Positions 8,225 through 16,708 of a DNA stretch of 64,000 nt are shown one piece after another. A model generated the notes under the pieces. The model was given only the letters and a program-made list of their open reading frames with translations, had not been told where the DNA came from and ran no database searches. Position numbers and translations under genes: made by a program. The stretch is from Paraherbaspirillum soli. Its GTDB lineage: Bacteria; Pseudomonadota; Gammaproteobacteria; Burkholderiales; Burkholderiaceae_D. Every line of letters begins with the position of its first letter. Within the stretch, counting starts at the first letter, position 1. The DNA lies in assembly GCF_042654985.1 (NCBI RefSeq), contig NZ_JBHSMT010000014.1:62001-126000 (forward strand), written 5' to 3'.

Positions 8225-8716
8225 ATGGGATTGCTTTCTTTTTTTAAAGACGCCGGTGAAAAGCTGTTAAACCTTGGCAAGGCCAAAGAAGTTGCCGCTG
8301 CCCCGACCGAGGCCAATGTCGAGGAACTGCAGAATTCCGCAGTGCAGGCAATTCAAGCTTATATCGCCACGCAAGGTATCGCGACCGACGGCTTGACGTT
8401 TGCGTTCGATGCGGCTTCCTCGACCGTCACGGTCGGCGGTGAAGCGCCGGACCAGGCCACGCGCGAAAAAATCGTACTGTGCTGCGGCAATGTACACGGT
8501 GTCGAGCACGTCAACGATGAATTGACAGTTGCGGCACCCGCCGATGAATCGCAGTGGTACACCGTGGTAAGCGGCGATAACCTGTCTAAAATCTCGAAGC
8601 AATTCTATGGCGATCCAAACAAATATCCGGTGATTTTTGAAGCCAACAAACCCATGTTGAGCAGTCCGGACAAGATTTATCCAGGGCAAATGTTGCGGAT
8701 TCCTGCACTGACCTGA
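8225..8716 (+). CDS. kbp: BON- and LysM-domain protein, Kbp (YgaU) family
   Basis: A 163-residue cytoplasmic protein without signal peptide, starting MGLLSFFKDAGEKLLN as in E. coli Kbp. A BON domain (about residues 30-100) is followed by a LysM domain ('WYTVVSGDNLSKISKQFYG' onward) at the C-terminus. E. coli Kbp is a soluble K+-binding protein; K+ binding here is inferred by homology, and is interesting given two Kdp pumps in the same window. I chose the ATG at 8225, which has GGAG 5-8 bp upstream, over an in-frame start at 8189. A terminator follows. Confidence 0.88.
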   Translation: MGLLSFFKDAGEKLLNLGKAKEVAAAPTEANVEELQNSAVQAIQAYIATQGIATDGLTFAFDAASSTVTVGGEAPDQATREKIVLCCGNVHGVEHVNDELTVAAPADESQWYTVVSGDNLSKISKQFYGDPNKYPVIFEANKPMLSSPDKIYPGQMLRIPALT

Positions 8717-8744
8717 TAGCCCAATAAGCGCCAACGCGCAGCAC

Positions 8745-8777
8745 GCCGCCCAGGTATTACCTCGGCGGCATTTTTTT
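8745..8777 (+). terminator. Rho-independent terminator after kbp
   Basis: The stem GCCGCC-c-AGGT / ACCT-c-GGCGGC has a 3-nt loop and one mismatch, followed by A and seven T. Confidence 0.85.
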
Positions 8778-8861
8778 AATGTCGATGAGCTTGATGTTTT
8801 TTTCGGCAGCGGTAAAAAGTCTTTAAAATCGATAGATCCACAGAACATTCAGGAGCACAGC

Positions 8862-10412
8862 ATGGCAGCCAACTCACCCGAAAAATTGATCATATTCGAC
8901 ACCACCTTGCGCGATGGCGAACAGTCGCCCGGTGCGTCGATGACCAAAGACGAAAAAATCCGCATCGCCAAGCAATTGGAGCGGATGAAAGTCGATGTGA
9001 TCGAGGCCGGATTTGCGGCGGCTTCCCCAGGCGACTTCGAAGCGATCAAAGCGATTGCCGGGATCATCAAGGATTCCACCGTCTGTTCGCTCTCGCGCGC
9101 CAACGACAAAGATATCGCCCGCGCCGCCGAAGCGTTGCAGCCGGCTGAACGCAAACGGATTCACACCTTCCTCGCGACCTCGCCGTTGCACATGGAAAAG
9201 AAATTGCGGATGACGCCGGATCAGGTGTTCGAACAAGCCAAGCAGGCGGTGCGCTTTGCCCGCAAATTCACTGACGACGTCGAGTTCAGCCCGGAAGACG
9301 GCAGCCGTTCGGATATGGATTTCCTGTGCCGGGTGCTGGAGGCGGTGATTGCCGAAGGCGCGACCACCATCAACTTCGCCGACACTGTAGGTTACGGCGT
9401 ACCGGAACTGTACGGCCACATGCTGAAGACATTGCGCGAACGGATTCCCAACTCCGACAAGGCGATCTGGTCGGTCCACTGCCATAACGATCTCGGCATG
9501 GCAGTCGCCAATTCGCTGGCCGGCGTCATGATCGGCGGCGCCCGTCAGGTCGAGTGCACCATCAACGGCCTCGGCGAACGGGCCGGCAATACCGCGCTGG
9601 AAGAAATCGTGATGGCCGTCAAAACCCGCCGCGATTACTTCAACCTGGACATCGGTATCGATACCACGCAAATCGTCCCAGCCTCCAAACTGGTATCGCA
9701 AATCACCGGCTTCGCGGTGCAGCCGAACAAATCGGTGGTCGGCGCCAACGCCTTCGCGCACGCTTCCGGGATCCATCAGGATGGCGTGTTGAAAGCGCGC
9801 GACACCTACGAAATCATGCGCGCCGAAGACGTCGGCTGGAGCGCCAACAAGATCGTGCTCGGCAAACTGTCGGGCCGCAATGCGTTCAAACAGCGCCTGG
9901 AAGAACTGGGCATCGCGCTTGATTCGGAGGCTGAAGCCAATGCCGCGTTCGCGCGTTTCAAGGAATTGGCCGATCGGAAGTCGGAGATTTTCGACGAAGA
10001 CATTATCGGCCTGGTGTCCGAAGAACAGCAGTCGCACGACAATGAATATTATCGTTTCCTGTCGCTGTCGCAGCACTCGGAAACCGGCGCCAAGCCGAAG
10101 GCCAGCGTGGTGTTCTCAATCGACGGCAAAGAGCATTCTTGTGTAGCGGAGGGCAACGGCCCGGTCGATGCCATCGTCAACGCCATCGAAACGCAAGTAG
10201 CCAGCGGCGCGGAACTATTGTTGTTCGCGGTCAATGCGATCACCACCGGCACCCAGTCGCAAGGGGAAGTCACGATGCGCTTGTCGAAAGCCGGTCGCAT
10301 CGTCAACGGCATCGGCGCCGATCTCGACATCGTGGTGGCATCGGCCAAGGCTTATTTGTCCGCACTCAACAAACTGCATTCAAAATCGGAAAAATTGAAT
10401 CCGCAGCTGTGA
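8862..10412 (+). CDS. leuA: 2-isopropylmalate synthase
   Basis: This 516-residue enzyme condenses acetyl-CoA with 2-oxoisovalerate, the first committed step of leucine synthesis and a user of the IlvBHC product. The HMGL-like TIM barrel begins 'IFDTTLRDGEQSPGASMT' and contains the metal-binding 'VHCHNDLGMAVANSLAG'. The C-terminal regulatory domain (about 390-510) binds leucine. The start has AGGAG about 7 bp upstream and lies 85 bp past the kbp terminator, so leuA probably has its own promoter. Confidence 0.96.
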   Translation: MAANSPEKLIIFDTTLRDGEQSPGASMTKDEKIRIAKQLERMKVDVIEAGFAAASPGDFEAIKAIAGIIKDSTVCSLSRANDKDIARAAEALQPAERKRIHTFLATSPLHMEKKLRMTPDQVFEQAKQAVRFARKFTDDVEFSPEDGSRSDMDFLCRVLEAVIAEGATTINFADTVGYGVPELYGHMLKTLRERIPNSDKAIWSVHCHNDLGMAVANSLAGVMIGGARQVECTINGLGERAGNTALEEIVMAVKTRRDYFNLDIGIDTTQIVPASKLVSQITGFAVQPNKSVVGANAFAHASGIHQDGVLKARDTYEIMRAEDVGWSANKIVLGKLSGRNAFKQRLEELGIALDSEAEANAAFARFKELADRKSEIFDEDIIGLVSEEQQSHDNEYYRFLSLSQHSETGAKPKASVVFSIDGKEHSCVAEGNGPVDAIVNAIETQVASGAELLLFAVNAITTGTQSQGEVTMRLSKAGRIVNGIGADLDIVVASAKAYLSALNKLHSKSEKLNPQL

Positions 10413-10438
10413 TGCGTTGCTGATAGTCATACGAGTTG

Positions 10439-10467
10439 ATCGGGGGCCGAATTATTCGGCCCCCGAT
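10439..10467. terminator. Bidirectional hairpin between leuA and the ChaC-like gene
   Basis: A 13-bp GC-rich stem (ATCGGGGGCCGAA / TTCGGCCCCCGAT) with a 3-nt loop lies between converging genes. There is no T-run, so it acts as a symmetric terminator-like structure. Confidence 0.7.
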
Positions 10468-10472
10468 GCCAT

Positions 10473-11144
10473 TCAACCCTGGCCAGCCTCCAGCTGCGCC
10501 CACAAGCGCGCCAGATAAGGATCCTCGAATCCTTCCTTGCGCAGCCCATCCAGCGTGTGCCACAAATAGTCGCGCGCCGGCCCATACAGGCCGCAGGCAT
10601 CGCGCAGATGGGATACCACGGTGAGGTCGGGCAGGCGGCCGGTATAGCCGGCATGCTGACGATTCATGACAAATGCGAGGGCCCGGATGCGCGGGCCGTG
10701 GCGACCGTTGAGCTGGATCGGCAGCCAGCGTGGCAGATAGGCGCCGGTCATCATTTCGCGACGCCACAACATGCGCAACTCGGTCTCTATGCAGGCAGCG
10801 GGGATGCGAAATGCCAGGCCGCGGCAACAGCCGCCGCGATCCAGTCCCAGCACCAGCCCCGGGTTGTCCCAGGTGCCGCGATTGATGCGCGAATACAAAT
10901 AAAATCCGCGGTGATAGCCGTGCAGCATGGCCGGCAGCCGCTCGCTATGCTCCACCATCGGATTCCAGATCAGCGAACCATAGCCGAACAGCCAGACATC
11001 GCCATGCGGCTCTGGTAGCGCTGCCAGCGCAGCACGCCACGAAGCTTCCAGCGCTGCTTCGGACAGCAGGGCGGGGGCGATCGGGGTGTTGTCCAGGATG
11101 GACCGCAGGCGGTCTTGCTCAAGATCTTCACGAGTGATACTCAT
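10473..11144 (-). CDS. ChaC-like gamma-glutamylcyclotransferase
   Basis: A 223-residue protein with the ChaC family signature 'DVWLFGYGSLIWNPMVEHSE' near residues 48-68 and conserved segments 'YHRGFYLYSRINRGTWDNPG' and 'YLPRWLPIQLNG'. Family members split glutathione into 5-oxoproline and Cys-Gly in the cytoplasm. It converges on leuA across a strong hairpin and appears to be monocistronic. The start ATG at 11142-11144 leaves about 175 bp to the divergent mliC-like gene. Confidence 0.88.
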   Translation of the reverse strand: MSITREDLEQDRLRSILDNTPIAPALLSEAALEASWRAALAALPEPHGDVWLFGYGSLIWNPMVEHSERLPAMLHGYHRGFYLYSRINRGTWDNPGLVLGLDRGGCCRGLAFRIPAACIETELRMLWRREMMTGAYLPRWLPIQLNGRHGPRIRALAFVMNRQHAGYTGRLPDLTVVSHLRDACGLYGPARDYLWHTLDGLRKEGFEDPYLARLWAQLEAGQG

Positions 11145-11319
11145 GGCCGACAGAATAAGCCAGACTGCGATCCGATAACAAGTGTTTTGGCGGGCAATGT
11201 GGCGACAATGATGCGGGCCAATGGCATGGAATGCGTGACATCAAGAACTTTATTGCCGGCGCCACGTCAATAATGTGCTTTTACCGGTTTTTTTGTCATT
11301 GATTTTTTTAGGAGAAGGC

Positions 11320-11709
11320 ATGAAATTTTCCTCATCTGTTTTGGCCGCAATATTGCTGCCGCTCTCGATCAATGCCGCCGTCGCCCAAAGCGCAGAAGCG
11401 CAAGACGATGCTCCCAACGACAGTAGCGCAGCCAGCTACCGCTGCGAAGGCGGCAAAAAAATGCAGGTCGCGTATGTGAACCTCAAGGATGGAAAATCGA
11501 TTGCCGTCTTATATTACAAAGGACGTTTGATCCCCATGCATCAGGGGGTGTCTGGCTCCGGCGCGCGTTACGTTGCCGACGATGAGCAGAATAGTTATCG
11601 CTGGCACACCAAAGGAAAGATGGGTATTTTGTCCTTTAAGGTTGCCGGTGCGAGTGCGAAGGAAAAGACCATTTTTCGTGATTGCAACCAGGTCTCGCCA
11701 AGCGATTGA
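11320..11709 (+). CDS. MliC/PliC-type C-type-lysozyme inhibitor, exported
   Basis: A 129-residue secreted protein with a signal peptide ending near 'NAAVAQ'. The mature domain matches the MliC fold: 'SYRCEGGKKMQVAYVN' (Y-x-C-x-x-G pattern), 'VSGSGARYVADDEQNSYRWH' and a second cysteine near the C-terminus (Cys124) for the disulfide. Such proteins protect peptidoglycan against host or predator lysozyme. There is no lipobox, so it is probably periplasmic rather than membrane-anchored. The start ATG has GGAGAAGG directly upstream; an earlier in-frame start would add 15 residues. Confidence 0.82.
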   Translation: MKFSSSVLAAILLPLSINAAVAQSAEAQDDAPNDSSAASYRCEGGKKMQVAYVNLKDGKSIAVLYYKGRLIPMHQGVSGSGARYVADDEQNSYRWHTKGKMGILSFKVAGASAKEKTIFRDCNQVSPSD

Positions 11710-11728
11710 TTCATGCCGGATGAAAAAG

Positions 11729-11754
11729 AGCCCGCTAACCTTGCGGCGCGGGCT
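11729..11754 (+). terminator. Weak terminator-like hairpin after the MliC-like gene
   Basis: A 7-bp stem AGCCCGC / GCGGGCT with a 12-nt loop and no clear T-run lies 20 bp past the stop. Confidence 0.4.
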
Positions 11755-11890
11755 AAATCTAAACTCAGGGAGAGTTATAGAAGACGGCTTCAGTGTATCG
11801 TCCGCACGATGCTAGCCACAGTTGTTAGAACTACTAGGTGCGGAGCCTAAGATGCCGGGTTGCGTCGGCCACCGTTCCGACCTGAAGTTT

Positions 11891-12775
11891 TCAGCCGAAT
11901 GAGGCCAGCACAAAATCAATGAAACTTTTCAGCTTGGGTGTCGGCCGCCGGTCCGCCGGGTAGACGATGTGCATCGGCCGCGACGGCGCATCGTAATCCG
12001 CCAGAATCCGCACCAGGCGACCCGCCGCAACATCATCGCCGACCAGCACTTCCGGCTGCATGATGATGCCCATACCGGCAATGGCCGCAGTCCTGAGCGC
12101 CTGGCCGTTATTGACCGTCAAGCATCCGCTCACCTGCACGCTCTCGATCCGATCGCCCTGGTGCAAGCGCCACACATTCTTTTTGCCCCAATAAGTAAAT
12201 CCAAGGCAGTTGTGCTGCGCCAGATCCTGCGCGCCTGCCGGAGTGCCGTATTGCGATAAATAGGCTGGCGCGGCGCACAGCCACATACGATACGGTTGCA
12301 AGGCCCTGGCTACCAAGCCCGAATCGGGCAGCGAGCCTATCCTGATCGCGACCTCGTATCCTTCTTCCACCAGATCCGCCGCCCGATCCGACAGCGTGAG
12401 GTCCACCTTCACCTCCGGATGCTGGCCAAGATAGGCAGCCAGCGCCGGCGCCAGCCGCTGGCTGCCGAACGACACCGGGGCGTGGACTTTCAGCAGTCCG
12501 CGCGGCGAGATGCGCATTTCGTCGGCGCAGGCATCGGCAGCCTCCGCATCTGCCAACAGCTGCTTGCAGCGCTCGTAATAGATGCGGCCGACCTCGGTCA
12601 GCGATTGCTGCCGGGTGGTGCGATTGAGCAGCTTGGCCCCGACCCGTTCTTCCAGGAAACGAACGTGCTTGCCGACCATGGTGGTGGAGATCCCGAACAC
12701 CTCCGCCGCCTCGGTGAAGCTGCGTTTGTCGGCCGCGCAGATGAATATCGACATGCTGGTAAATCGATCTAACAT
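11891..12775 (-). CDS. LysR-family transcriptional regulator (CrgA/DmlR-like)
   Basis: A 294-residue regulator. The N-terminal winged helix-turn-helix covers residues 1-60 ('RSFTEAAEVFGISTTMVGKH'), and a periplasmic-binding-like effector domain follows from about residue 90 ('LLKVHAPVSFGSQRLAPAL'). It is transcribed away from the carboxymuconolactone-decarboxylase-family gene across a 156-bp gap, the usual arrangement for a LysR protein and its target. The ligand is unknown. Confidence 0.9.
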   Translation of the reverse strand: MLDRFTSMSIFICAADKRSFTEAAEVFGISTTMVGKHVRFLEERVGAKLLNRTTRQQSLTEVGRIYYERCKQLLADAEAADACADEMRISPRGLLKVHAPVSFGSQRLAPALAAYLGQHPEVKVDLTLSDRAADLVEEGYEVAIRIGSLPDSGLVARALQPYRMWLCAAPAYLSQYGTPAGAQDLAQHNCLGFTYWGKKNVWRLHQGDRIESVQVSGCLTVNNGQALRTAAIAGMGIIMQPEVLVGDDVAAGRLVRILADYDAPSRPMHIVYPADRRPTPKLKSFIDFVLASFG

Positions 12776-12821
12776 TTAAAACTCTCAGTTCCAAGTTATT
12801 AAATTACTGCGTAGTTTATCA

Positions 12822-12843
12822 ATTATTGAGAAGCAATGATAAT
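12822..12843. promoter_or_regulatory. Candidate LysR operator
   Basis: An interrupted inverted repeat ATTATTG…CAATgATAAT lies in the AT-rich gap between the LysR gene and its divergent neighbour. The position fits a LysR box; the assignment is inference. Confidence 0.35.
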
Positions 12844-12931
12844 TTGCCTGTCGGTAAGGGAAATGCGGCAAACAACTTTTCCGACGCCAGTAGATGCGCA
12901 ATTTGTGCCCACTAACTCAAGGAGAAACAAG

Positions 12932-13330
12932 ATGTCAAACGAAAGCACCTATCGCCGTCGCGGACTTGAATTGCTCGAACAACTGCACGGCGGACATGCC
13001 GGCGCAGCGATGGTGGCCGAGATGCAGGATGTCTGCCCGGCATTTGCCGACATGACCATCGACTGGGCCATCGGCGCGATCATGGACCGCCCGGGCCTGG
13101 ACTTGCTGACCCGCGAACTGATCTTGATCGCCTCCTGCGTCACCATGGGACATGCCATGCCGCAGTTGCACGCCCACGCCGAAGCGGCGATGAAGGTAGG
13201 CGCCACCAAAGAGCAAATCGTCGAAACAGTGCTGCAGTTGACCTTTTATGCGGGCGGGCCGGCAGTGCGTAATTCTCTGGTGGTGCTGAAGGATGTCTTC
13301 GCACAGTTGGAGGCAGGGCACGGTCAATAA
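12932..13330 (+). CDS. Carboxymuconolactone decarboxylase-family protein (PcaC-like)
   Basis: A 132-residue all-helical protein of the CMD/AhpD superfamily, with 'RELILIASCVTMGHAMPQL' and 'HAHAEAAMKVGATKEQIVET' in the conserved core. It lacks the C-x-x-C redox pair of AhpD, so it belongs with the decarboxylase-like rather than the peroxidase-like branch. There are no other protocatechuate-pathway genes nearby, so its substrate is unknown. The start at 12932 has CAAGGAGA about 8 bp upstream. It is probably controlled by the divergent LysR protein. Confidence 0.85.
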   Translation: MSNESTYRRRGLELLEQLHGGHAGAAMVAEMQDVCPAFADMTIDWAIGAIMDRPGLDLLTRELILIASCVTMGHAMPQLHAHAEAAMKVGATKEQIVETVLQLTFYAGGPAVRNSLVVLKDVFAQLEAGHGQ

Positions 13331-13396
13331 CACGCGAGGCGTCGAAAAGAACAGCGCTAGGGCCTGTTGATCGATCCAATCTCCGTTGCGCGGCTA

Positions 13397-15922
13397 TCAC
13401 GTTGCTTGATGCATCGCGCTTGCTTGCTGCAAAGGCGCCAGCAATGCCTGCAGATCCTCGGCGTTGAACTTGGGCGCCAGCGCCGCGTCGCTGCCCAGCA
13501 CGCCTTCGGCCAGTGCTGCTTTGCGCGCTTGCAGTTCGAGCATGCGTTCTTCGATGCTGCCCTCGACCACCAACTGGTAGACGAACACCGTCTGCTCTTG
13601 GCCGATGCGGTGGGCACGGGCGGTGGCTTGCTCTTGTACCGCAGGGTTCCACCACGGGTCCATGTGGATCACGGTGTCGGCCGCGGTCAGGTTGAGCCCG
13701 ACGCCGCCGGCCTTCAGGCTGATCAGCAGGATAGGCACGCTTTTGCCTTGGAATTGCGCCACCACCGGGCCGCGCTGGGCCGGCGGCGTCTGGCCGGTTA
13801 ATGCCAGCCAGGGCAATTGCAGCGAGCTGAGTTCGGCTTCTATCATGCTCAGCATTTCGGTGAATTGAGAGAACACCAGAATCCGGCGCCCCTCAGCCAC
13901 CAGCGCCGGCAGCATGTCGCGCAGCAGTTCCAGCTTCGCGCGTTCCATGGTGTGAGAGGGCGCGTGCTGTAACTGCGCGCCTTTCAGCAGATAGGGATCG
14001 CAACATACCTGCCGCAGTTTAAGCAGCGCGTCGAGGATCGTGATTTGGGCGCCGGCAAAGCCTTTGCGCTGCAACACCCCGCGCACCTGCTCGTCGGCGG
14101 CGACCCGCACGCTTTCGTATAAATCGCGCTGGCGGCCTTGCAATTGCACCCGCTTGACCACTTCGACTCTGGGCGGCAACTCGGTCGCCACTTGATCCTT
14201 GCGTCGCCGCAGGATGAAAGGCCGCACCCGCTGCGCCAGCAATTGGGCGCGCAAGGTTTCGCCGCCGACCTCGATCGGCTTGCGCCACAAGCGCATGAAG
14301 CTGCCGGCGTCACCCAGGAAACCGGGCATCAGAAAATCGAACTGGGTCCACAGCTCGCCCAGGTTGTTTTCCAGCGGCGTGCCGGTGATGCATAGCCGGT
14401 GCCGCGCCTGTATCCGGCGCACCGCGTTGGCGCAGCGGCTGGCCGCGTTTTTGACGGTCTGCGCTTCATCCAGGATCAGCAGGTGGAACGGCTGCGCCTC
14501 CAGCGCCGAGCGGTCGCGCCACAGCAAGGGATAGGTGGTCAGCACCACGTCGTGCTCGGCCATGCGGCCGAAATGCCGGCTGCGGTCCGGTCCTTGCAAG
14601 GTCAGCACGCGCAGGCCGGGCGCCATGCGCTGCGCTTCCGCCTGCCAGTTGAAAACCAGCGAGGTCGGCAGCACCACCAAAGCCGGGCGGTCGAGCCGGC
14701 CGGACTGCTGTTCGATCAATAGGTGCGCCAGCGCTTGCGCCGTTTTGCCCAGACCCATGTCATCCGCCAGGATGCCGGCCAGGTGATGCTGGCGCAGGTA
14801 TTGCAGCCAAGCCACGCCGTGCAACTGATAAGGCCGCAAGCTGACACCAAGACCCGCAGGGGCGGCGACGGCGGGCGGACCGCCGCTGTCTTGCAGCCGG
14901 TGCGCCAAGGCGCGCAGGCCGGCGTCTCCCTGCAGTTGCCAAGCGCCATGCGGCCCGGCGCGCTGGTGCTGGCTGTCCAGCAGGCTCTGGCGCATGGCGT
15001 CGAGCCGATACGCATCCCAGGGCGACAGCCGCAGCGGACCGTCTTTACGGCGCGGATCGGTCAGCAGCTCCAGCATGTGGCCGACGATGGCCTTGAGCGG
15101 CGCCGCCATCGCCTCGATCCGCTTGCCGCCCGGCGCGCGCAGCAGCACCAGCGACAGGTCGTCGATCTGGGCCAGCCGTGCGGCATCCAGCCAGCGGGCA
15201 TCTCGCTGCAGCAGGTTGGCCAATAACGGCACCAAGTCCAGCAGCTCGCCGTCGATCTCGATGCCCAGGCTCAATAACCACGAACCTTCGCCCGCAGGCT
15301 GGCCCAGGGCCGTCACGGCCGGAGCGCGGCCGCGCATGGTCGCCGCCACTTCCTTGCCCAGCACTTCGCCGGTTTCGGGGCTGACGATCAGGTGCCAGGC
15401 TTCCACCGGCACGCTCTCGTGCGCAAAGCCGGGTCGCACCACCACCGCCCAGCCCTGGGCCTGCAAGGCGGGCAATTGCTCGGCCCAGAAATCGCCGAAG
15501 AAATCTTCTTGCGCTAGCGTCCAAAGGTGTTTTTGATCGTGGAGCGGATGGGCTTGGGCCGCGCTATTCGCGCGCCACTGCAAGCTGCCAGCGGGGATAG
15601 GATGCAGACCCAGATCCCACACCAGGTCCAGCGCATCGGCCTCGGCTCCCAAGTCGCGCAGCAGCACACGTTGTCCGTGAGCGTCTTCCACAAATTGCGA
15701 GGAGGCGGGGCGGCGGTTCAGCAGCGCGGTCGGCGCCGGGGTTTCCCAGCGCAAGCCGTCGCCGCCGCTATAGGTCCAGGCGATCTGCACCACCGTCACG
15801 CTGCCGCCGCGCGGCCCGAACGGGCCGGAAGGTTTCATCCCCAGCAGGCCGTCGCCGCGGGTCAGGGTTTGCAGCGTCAGTCGGGGCCGGAAGCGGCCGA
15901 CGGAGACAGTCGCGCCACCCAT
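13397..15922 (-). CDS. SNF2/SWI-type DEAD-like ATPase (helicase superfamily 2)
   Basis: An 841-residue bacterial SNF2-family ATPase. The first RecA domain has Walker A 'DDMGLGKTAQALAHLL', the DEAQ box 'LLILDEAQTVKN' and 'ITGTPLENNLGELW'. The second has 'RILVFSQFTEML', 'LISLKAGGVGLNLTAADTVI' and 'ARAHRIGQEQTVFVYQLV'. An N-terminal region of about 330 residues carries no motif I recognise. Such proteins act on DNA- or RNA-bound complexes; HepA/RapA is a related but distinct group. The start abuts the stop of the upstream hydratase gene, so it is the last gene of a leftward operon. Confidence 0.92.
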   Translation of the reverse strand: MGGATVSVGRFRPRLTLQTLTRGDGLLGMKPSGPFGPRGGSVTVVQIAWTYSGGDGLRWETPAPTALLNRRPASSQFVEDAHGQRVLLRDLGAEADALDLVWDLGLHPIPAGSLQWRANSAAQAHPLHDQKHLWTLAQEDFFGDFWAEQLPALQAQGWAVVVRPGFAHESVPVEAWHLIVSPETGEVLGKEVAATMRGRAPAVTALGQPAGEGSWLLSLGIEIDGELLDLVPLLANLLQRDARWLDAARLAQIDDLSLVLLRAPGGKRIEAMAAPLKAIVGHMLELLTDPRRKDGPLRLSPWDAYRLDAMRQSLLDSQHQRAGPHGAWQLQGDAGLRALAHRLQDSGGPPAVAAPAGLGVSLRPYQLHGVAWLQYLRQHHLAGILADDMGLGKTAQALAHLLIEQQSGRLDRPALVVLPTSLVFNWQAEAQRMAPGLRVLTLQGPDRSRHFGRMAEHDVVLTTYPLLWRDRSALEAQPFHLLILDEAQTVKNAASRCANAVRRIQARHRLCITGTPLENNLGELWTQFDFLMPGFLGDAGSFMRLWRKPIEVGGETLRAQLLAQRVRPFILRRRKDQVATELPPRVEVVKRVQLQGRQRDLYESVRVAADEQVRGVLQRKGFAGAQITILDALLKLRQVCCDPYLLKGAQLQHAPSHTMERAKLELLRDMLPALVAEGRRILVFSQFTEMLSMIEAELSSLQLPWLALTGQTPPAQRGPVVAQFQGKSVPILLISLKAGGVGLNLTAADTVIHMDPWWNPAVQEQATARAHRIGQEQTVFVYQLVVEGSIEERMLELQARKAALAEGVLGSDAALAPKFNAEDLQALLAPLQQASAMHQAT

Positions 15923-16708
15923 CTATTTCTGTGCAAACCGCACTGTCAGCACGCCCAGCTCGCCGTATCGAATCGCGATGTCCTGCCCCAAGGGCAAATC
16001 AAAGCTGCCGGCATACGAGCCGGTGATCACGGCTTGCCCGGCTTGCAGGCCTTGCCCTGTGCTGCGCAAGAACTCGGCCAGCCAATACAGCGGTGCGCGT
16101 GGATCGTGAGCAGGGTGGCGGCCGTCCAATTCGATTTCCTCGCTCGTTTCGAACGTGACCCGCAACGCCATCCGGCTGGCCGTGCGTGCTGCTTCCGACG
16201 CCACCTGCGGGCCGAGGAACAAGCCTTGATTGAGCAAGCCATCCGCCAGGTTTTCGGCAAATCCGGCGTCAGCCGGATCGCTGTAGCGGCTGGCTATCAG
16301 CTCCAGCGCGAGGTGGGTACGGACGATGGCGGCATCGACTTCGGCGGGAGTGTAGGGGGCGTCGCGTGCGGGCAGGTCGCGGCCGAGGATGAAGGCCAGT
16401 TCCGGCTCCACCCGCGCTTGACCGCCGCGAGCCCATATGGAGCATGGGCTGTTGCCGGTGTGAATAGTGCCGGCATAAATCGGCGCCAGCACCACGCCGC
16501 CCTCGACCGGCAAACCGCATTTCCAGCCGCCGACGGCAGCGCCGAGTTGCGCGCTGACGGCAGCCTGGATCGCCAGCGCGTCCTCAATCGCGGCTGGCCG
16601 CAAGGACGCCGGCAGGCGTGGCCCTTGCTCGCCGCATCTGCGCCGCGCCGCCAGGATGCCGGCGGCGGCGCTGATCTGCTCCGGGGTTGGGGCCATGGTC
16701 CGCAACAT
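15923..16708 (-). CDS. 2-keto-4-pentenoate hydratase-like protein (MhpD/FAH superfamily)
   Basis: A 261-residue protein of the MhpD type. Conserved segments include 'GGWKCGLPVEGGVVLAPIYA', 'ARVEPELAFILGRDLP' (metal-binding E-x-E like pair) and 'VITGSYAGSFDLPLGQDI'. The family hydrates or decarboxylates 2-oxo-alkenoates from aromatic ring cleavage, but no such pathway is near. It overlaps the RNA helicase stop by one base (TGATG) and abuts the SNF2 gene, an odd operon context for a catabolic enzyme. An alternative start is the ATG four codons later. Confidence 0.85.
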   Translation of the reverse strand: MLRTMAPTPEQISAAAGILAARRRCGEQGPRLPASLRPAAIEDALAIQAAVSAQLGAAVGGWKCGLPVEGGVVLAPIYAGTIHTGNSPCSIWARGGQARVEPELAFILGRDLPARDAPYTPAEVDAAIVRTHLALELIASRYSDPADAGFAENLADGLLNQGLFLGPQVASEAARTASRMALRVTFETSEEIELDGRHPAHDPRAPLYWLAEFLRSTGQGLQAGQAVITGSYAGSFDLPLGQDIAIRYGELGVLTVRFAQK